Source of the DNA: Crocodylus rhombifer
Lineage: Eukaryota; Chordata; Crocodylia; Crocodylidae
Assembly (NCBI GenBank): GCA_038503035.1
Contig: JAVSML010000994.1
Span: 31,201 to 95,200 of the forward strand
Length of the DNA stretch: 64,000 nt
Direction of reading: 5' to 3'
Within the stretch, counting starts at the first letter, position 1. Each line of letters begins with the position of its first letter. The notes beneath the pieces were generated by a model that was not told the DNA's origin, did not search any database, and saw nothing but the letters and a program-made list of their open reading frames with translations. A program made the position numbers and the translations under genes. This document shows positions 60,231-64,000 of the stretch, piece by piece.

Positions 60231-60388
60231 GGCCAGGTTTAAGGGTATTCAAGAGTCTAAATATACAAATAACTGAGACTTTCAGAACTGTTGAGCCCTC
60301 ACTCCTTTTGAAATCGGTGCAAGTTAGGCACTTCTGAATCCCTCCCTAAATATCTGTGTCTTTATAAATACCCTTAAAAACCTGGCTC
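60231..60388. mobile_element. Fold-back MITE in the 3' UTR
   Basis: The left end (60231-60249) GGCCAGGTTTAAGGGTATT is the reverse complement of the right end (60367-60387), apart from a 2-base insertion and one mismatch. The middle (GAGCCCTCACTCC, GTTAGGCACTTCTGAATCCC) resembles a widespread amniote palindromic element with 'gttaggcacctaaat' motifs (from memory). Transcribed in the UTR, the arms could pair as RNA. Confidence 0.65.
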
Positions 60389-60547
60389 AAAGGTTTGCAG
60401 AGGATGTATTAAGAATTTTCTGTTAATTGTTTTTCTTAGTTCCATTTCACTGTAAACTTTCATACCAATCTTGGCAAATACTCACCATTACTTATCATGC
60501 CTAGTTTTGCAAATTAAAATATTGTACATCAGCAAAATGAAAACAGA

Positions 60548-60553
60548 AATAAA
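60548..60553 (+). terminator. RPRD1A: Candidate proximal poly(A) signal
   Basis: AATAAA about 1.5 kb after the stop codon, followed by A- and T-rich sequence. It is a plausible short 3' UTR end, but no downstream GU-rich element stands out strongly. Confidence 0.4.
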
Positions 60554-61733
60554 GTTTACAACAAATTAACACTTTCTTAATGATACAATTTTAAACACAA
60601 TTGCTTTGGAAGTAAAAATACACTGTACGTTTCTTTGTAATCCTGGTGTGAAATCTTGGCTTTATTGAAGTCAATAGACCTTTTTGCCATGAATGCTATT
60701 AGGGACAGGCCCTGGAATACTTTTTCATTGTGAACAGGAGACAAAATATTTATTTTTCAAAATACGCATATTTAGACACAAGCCCTGTGTTTGATTATCC
60801 TCCCTCACACAAAGTGCCACAAACAGATCATAGTTAAGGGTGAAACCAAAAATCCTTTCTCTCAAGTATGGTTTTGACAGCTCACATGTCACAGAGAGCT
60901 TAGTTCCCCACCCAAGTATATTTCTTTGTACATCTCAAGGTAAAAAAGAGAGTATTTTTAAAGAGAATCTAGACTCTTCAGGATAGCCTCTGGGACTGTG
61001 CCTGTCCTCCCTAGCTATATCATATCATTATAAGTGTGGTTGCTATGGCCTTTCAACCATGCTTGGCAATAGAGCACTCTAATACTCTCTTGGGTGTATA
61101 TTCATGAAGTAGGAACCCACAGGAACTAAAACCAAGAGGATAAACGTTCATTTACACACATTTCCCCCCTGAGACTTGCAATGGGATGATAACACACAAA
61201 AGTATCTGGCAGACCCCATTCAAAAATCAGATTAGGAAATGAGACTATTGATGCTGGTTAATCTGAGGTCATCTGGTTGATGGCAGTTCAGGTTTATGAC
61301 TCCATACCAAAATCAGAGGGTGGAAGCGGGGCATAATTAGCTCCAAGGAAACAAAGTAGGTTTTCTTTAGCAGAGATAGGCATGTACAAAGACAAATCTG
61401 TGGTTATCTTTAAAGAGAATGTTAAAGTATGACTGGAAATTTAGACCTAGATTGAACTTCATGTTTAAATGTGTTCTAATCCATTAAACTATAGCTGTAT
61501 AAATGTGTGTTTAGGCATATACATGACTCAGAGCAGTTATCTCGTGAACGAACCAGAAAAGCACAGAACAAAACAATAGTCTCAACAAAACACATATTCC
61601 AAAGCAGGAAGATCATTATAACCATGCAGAGCCCCCATTTGATTCATGCAGGCTCTGTGATTTCTAAGTTTTTCTTGCAGATCCTTGTAGAATCCAGAAC
61701 CAGGATTTGCAAAACATTTTGTTGCAAAGAGAA

Positions 61734-61741
61734 TGTATATA
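61734..61741 (+). promoter_or_regulatory. Pumilio-type response element in the 3' UTR
   Basis: TGTATATA matches the UGUANAUA consensus bound by PUM1/PUM2. It counts only if the long 3' UTR form is made, since it lies beyond the 60548 signal. An 8-mer of this kind is expected by chance every several kb in AT-rich DNA. Confidence 0.3.
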
Positions 61742-63939
61742 CTTGTACTTTCTCCTCTTGCCTTTTAGAGAAAAAAGTTAACTTAATGTGTTAAAGTTGA
61801 GATAAAATCAGCTTTTGCAAGCTCAAGAACAGAGAAGATAGACACTAACTTTACTATGTCTATTTTGTTCTTCCAAAATTTTAGTATTGTAATACTGTTG
61901 CATCTCTATAGATAAATGAGTGGTTAAATAAAAAAATAGGAAGAATCTTTTCCTCATCATAAAAAAAATACAGTAATCTCAAAGAAAAGTTAAGTGGGAA
62001 GTTTGAGAACTACCCATGCTGCTTTTTCTGGATAAAATTTTCTCTATTTTAGTACTAAAATCTTTACCTCATAGAACCCTTGGTTTTTGAAATAGCTATT
62101 AATAAGCTGAAATTTAGGGGAGATAAACGTCCCTGGTTTGTCACTACAAGAATCCCATGCCAATCAATGAATGATGAGCTGGATTTCATATTATTTTACA
62201 GTATCAACCAAATTAGAAGTTTTAGTGCTGTGACAATAAATGCACCAAAGGAGACGATCCATTAAGATACAGCAACAGCCATTATATTGATATCCTTAAA
62301 TTCTTAGGTACAAACCTTAGCATACCTTCTTGTAACATCTCAAGAGTAAGTGTGGGGAGCTCAGAACCTGAAAACAAAAGTTTGGAGGCTAAATGACAGA
62401 AAATAATTGACTAGGAAATAGTAAATGAAACAAATGTCTGTCTTAACAGAAATAGTCTTCTCTGTATATTAGTCATATCCATAATGAAGAGGTAGTTTTG
62501 TAAGTACTTTGGATACAGATTTGTTGTTTTTCTTTGGTAATGTGGTCTGCTCTTACTGAAATACCAAACTCCCCTTACTTACCCCACAACTAAAATACCA
62601 AACCAATATACTTTTTGAGTTTGAAAATATTACACCCCTATGCAAAGATAGATTTTTCCATGGAAAGATGTAGACAATATATTCATTATTTGGCCTTTCT
62701 CCTTGGAAAAAAAATGGAGCTAAGCCTGCAGCCCTTAATCACATAATCACTACTTATTCAGTGGTCATTTTTCTGCAACCAGTGGGACTTGCTCACAGGT
62801 ATAAGGCCTTGGGTCAAGGCTCAGATTTCATAGTTGTACAATTCTATGTCAGTTCTCCCTGATCTGTGGTTTTTCAAACAAATGTAACATCCTTGGTTAC
62901 AACACTTCAGGTATTTTAAAAATAATTTGTCAGCTTTGTTGAAAATTAACCTGTAGTTTAGAGTGACATTCACTTGCTTGCTTTACATTCAGCTACTGTT
63001 CAGGTTTTCACATATGGTGCACATACCCTTCATTATTCTCTCAACACAATCTATATATTTTAAAATGTTGTATAAAGTAACTTAGCAAGGTATCTGGCTG
63101 AGAAACTTCATTTTGATTTGATAACAGTACACGCCTGTTTTTCTAAAACTAGTCAGTAGATTAGGAACAAACTGACCTTGCTTCTATGAGTCAGTGGCAA
63201 AACTCATATGAAGGTTAGTGATTCCAGAAGGGTCCTCCAGTGGTTACAAAATGTATGCATTTAGCATGAAATTCACCTCAGTGCCAAGGACCAGCATGAG
63301 GCCCGTAGAAGTCCTTGTCAGAGTGAATTTGTACATTACAGAATGTAAGTACATAGATTCAGCATTGTTGTGGATAGATTATGAATTGGATGCAGTGGAA
63401 GGATTTCTGAAGGGTTGATTTTCTGTGGGTATAAACATTTGGGACCAGTTCCACACATTTTATTCATGTAAAAGTTCATACTATTTCTGTGATTTAAGCA
63501 AGTAGATTTGGCTCTTAGTGACTCACTTTTAGAAAATTAGCTTAAAATCTTAATAGGTATATGTTACTTTTTCATAAAATTGATATCCACTTCTGTCTGA
63601 GACCCTATCTCCTGTGTGCTAAGTTATCTTGATTGATAAGTAGATCTTCTCCATCTTATTTAGAACTCTAATTCCAGTTTTATCTTTACTACATTAAAGA
63701 TGCTTAGTAAGCATGATCTTTTTGTGGGGTTTGCAAAAATGCAATAACGGCACTTTGTAATTTGTTTGCAACAAAAACAACTTATTTGTTAAAAGTGACA
63801 AAGGTTACGAAAGGTGACAGGGAAGAAAACAAGATGTTTGAAATGTAAAGGTGTTTCATTATTGTGCTCTGCTCACAGAATGTGTAATACTTGTGTAATT
63901 TATGTTCTAAGTAACACCTCTGTATGTTTTCATATTTAA

Positions 63940-63945
63940 AATAAA
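63940..63945 (+). terminator. RPRD1A: Candidate distal poly(A) signal
   Basis: AATAAA followed by a TTGTTGT stretch 1-7 bases on and a TGTTTAT about 20 bases on. The base composition and position suit the end of a long 3' UTR, as the human gene also has. This is an inference. Confidence 0.45.
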
Positions 63946-64000
63946 TTGTTGTAAAAACATCCTGTTTATAAATAATATTATTTAATACTTGTAGAGCTGT

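Larger units (their letters stand above)
59043..63965 (+). other. RPRD1A: RPRD1A 3' UTR (extent uncertain)
   Basis: AT-rich sequence without a convincing ORF follows the stop. Candidate poly(A) hexamers AATAAA occur at 60548-60553, 61927-61932, 62235-62240 and 63940-63945. The last sits in a short A/T-rich context resembling a transcript end, about 4.9 kb after the stop. The stretch also holds a fold-back MITE (60231-60388), an old palindromic-repeat remnant near 60645-60715 and a Pumilio-type site at 61734. RNA data are needed to choose the end. Confidence 0.6.

Noticed and set aside
58080..63999. Search for a microRNA such as miR-187, which neighbours this locus on human chromosome 18
   Set aside because: I saw no match to the mature sequence as I remember it; the microRNA probably lies beyond the window.

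Overview
The window is vertebrate nuclear DNA carrying one recognisable host gene, RPRD1A (regulator of nuclear pre-mRNA domain-containing 1A, also p15RS), on the + strand. Six exons (2 to 7) lie at 12975-59042 and give residues 51 to 311 of an expected 311; exon 1 (about 50 residues) must lie upstream of the window. All introns have GT-AG ends and every codon phase joins cleanly, so this is the working locus and not a retrocopy. The remaining roughly 98% of the sequence is intron, long 3' UTR and transposon relics. The organism is most likely a crocodilian: the CR1 LINE 3' ends (a 'gggtcggaagggacctgag' style end) resemble crocodilian CR1 as I remember it more than turtle or bird CR1, and there are many small hAT elements. 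That is an inference from repeat style.

Layout. 1-12974 is intron 1: several hAT-type non-autonomous elements (810-1050, 1374-2486, 4816-5097, about 6758-7070, 9488-9766, 12145-12330) and two minus-strand CR1 3' ends (5225-6008, 11204-11544) about 96% alike. 12975-17870 holds exons 2-6, with a 39-bp minisatellite and a DNA-transposon relic in intron 4. 17871-58892 is a 41,022-bp last intron holding four more CR1 pieces, further hAT relics, a broken PIF/Harbinger transposase (52396-53180, minus), an unnamed GC-rich repeat present twice (33165 and 40480), a 107-bp-arm inverted repeat (57071-57416) and a strand-asymmetric GT/CA-rich block (54797-55195). 58893-59042 is the last coding exon; the 3' UTR runs on to a poly(A) signal at 60548 or, more likely for the long form, at 63940, and contains a fold-back MITE at 60231-60388.

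RPRD1A binds the phosphorylated C-terminal domain of RNA polymerase II through its N-terminal CID domain and dimerises through a C-terminal coiled coil. I found no CRISPR array, operon, tRNA, rRNA or recognisable microRNA, and no novel multigene system. The unusual content is transposon structure: elements with readable target-site duplications, one nested insertion, and minisatellites that create long false ORFs.
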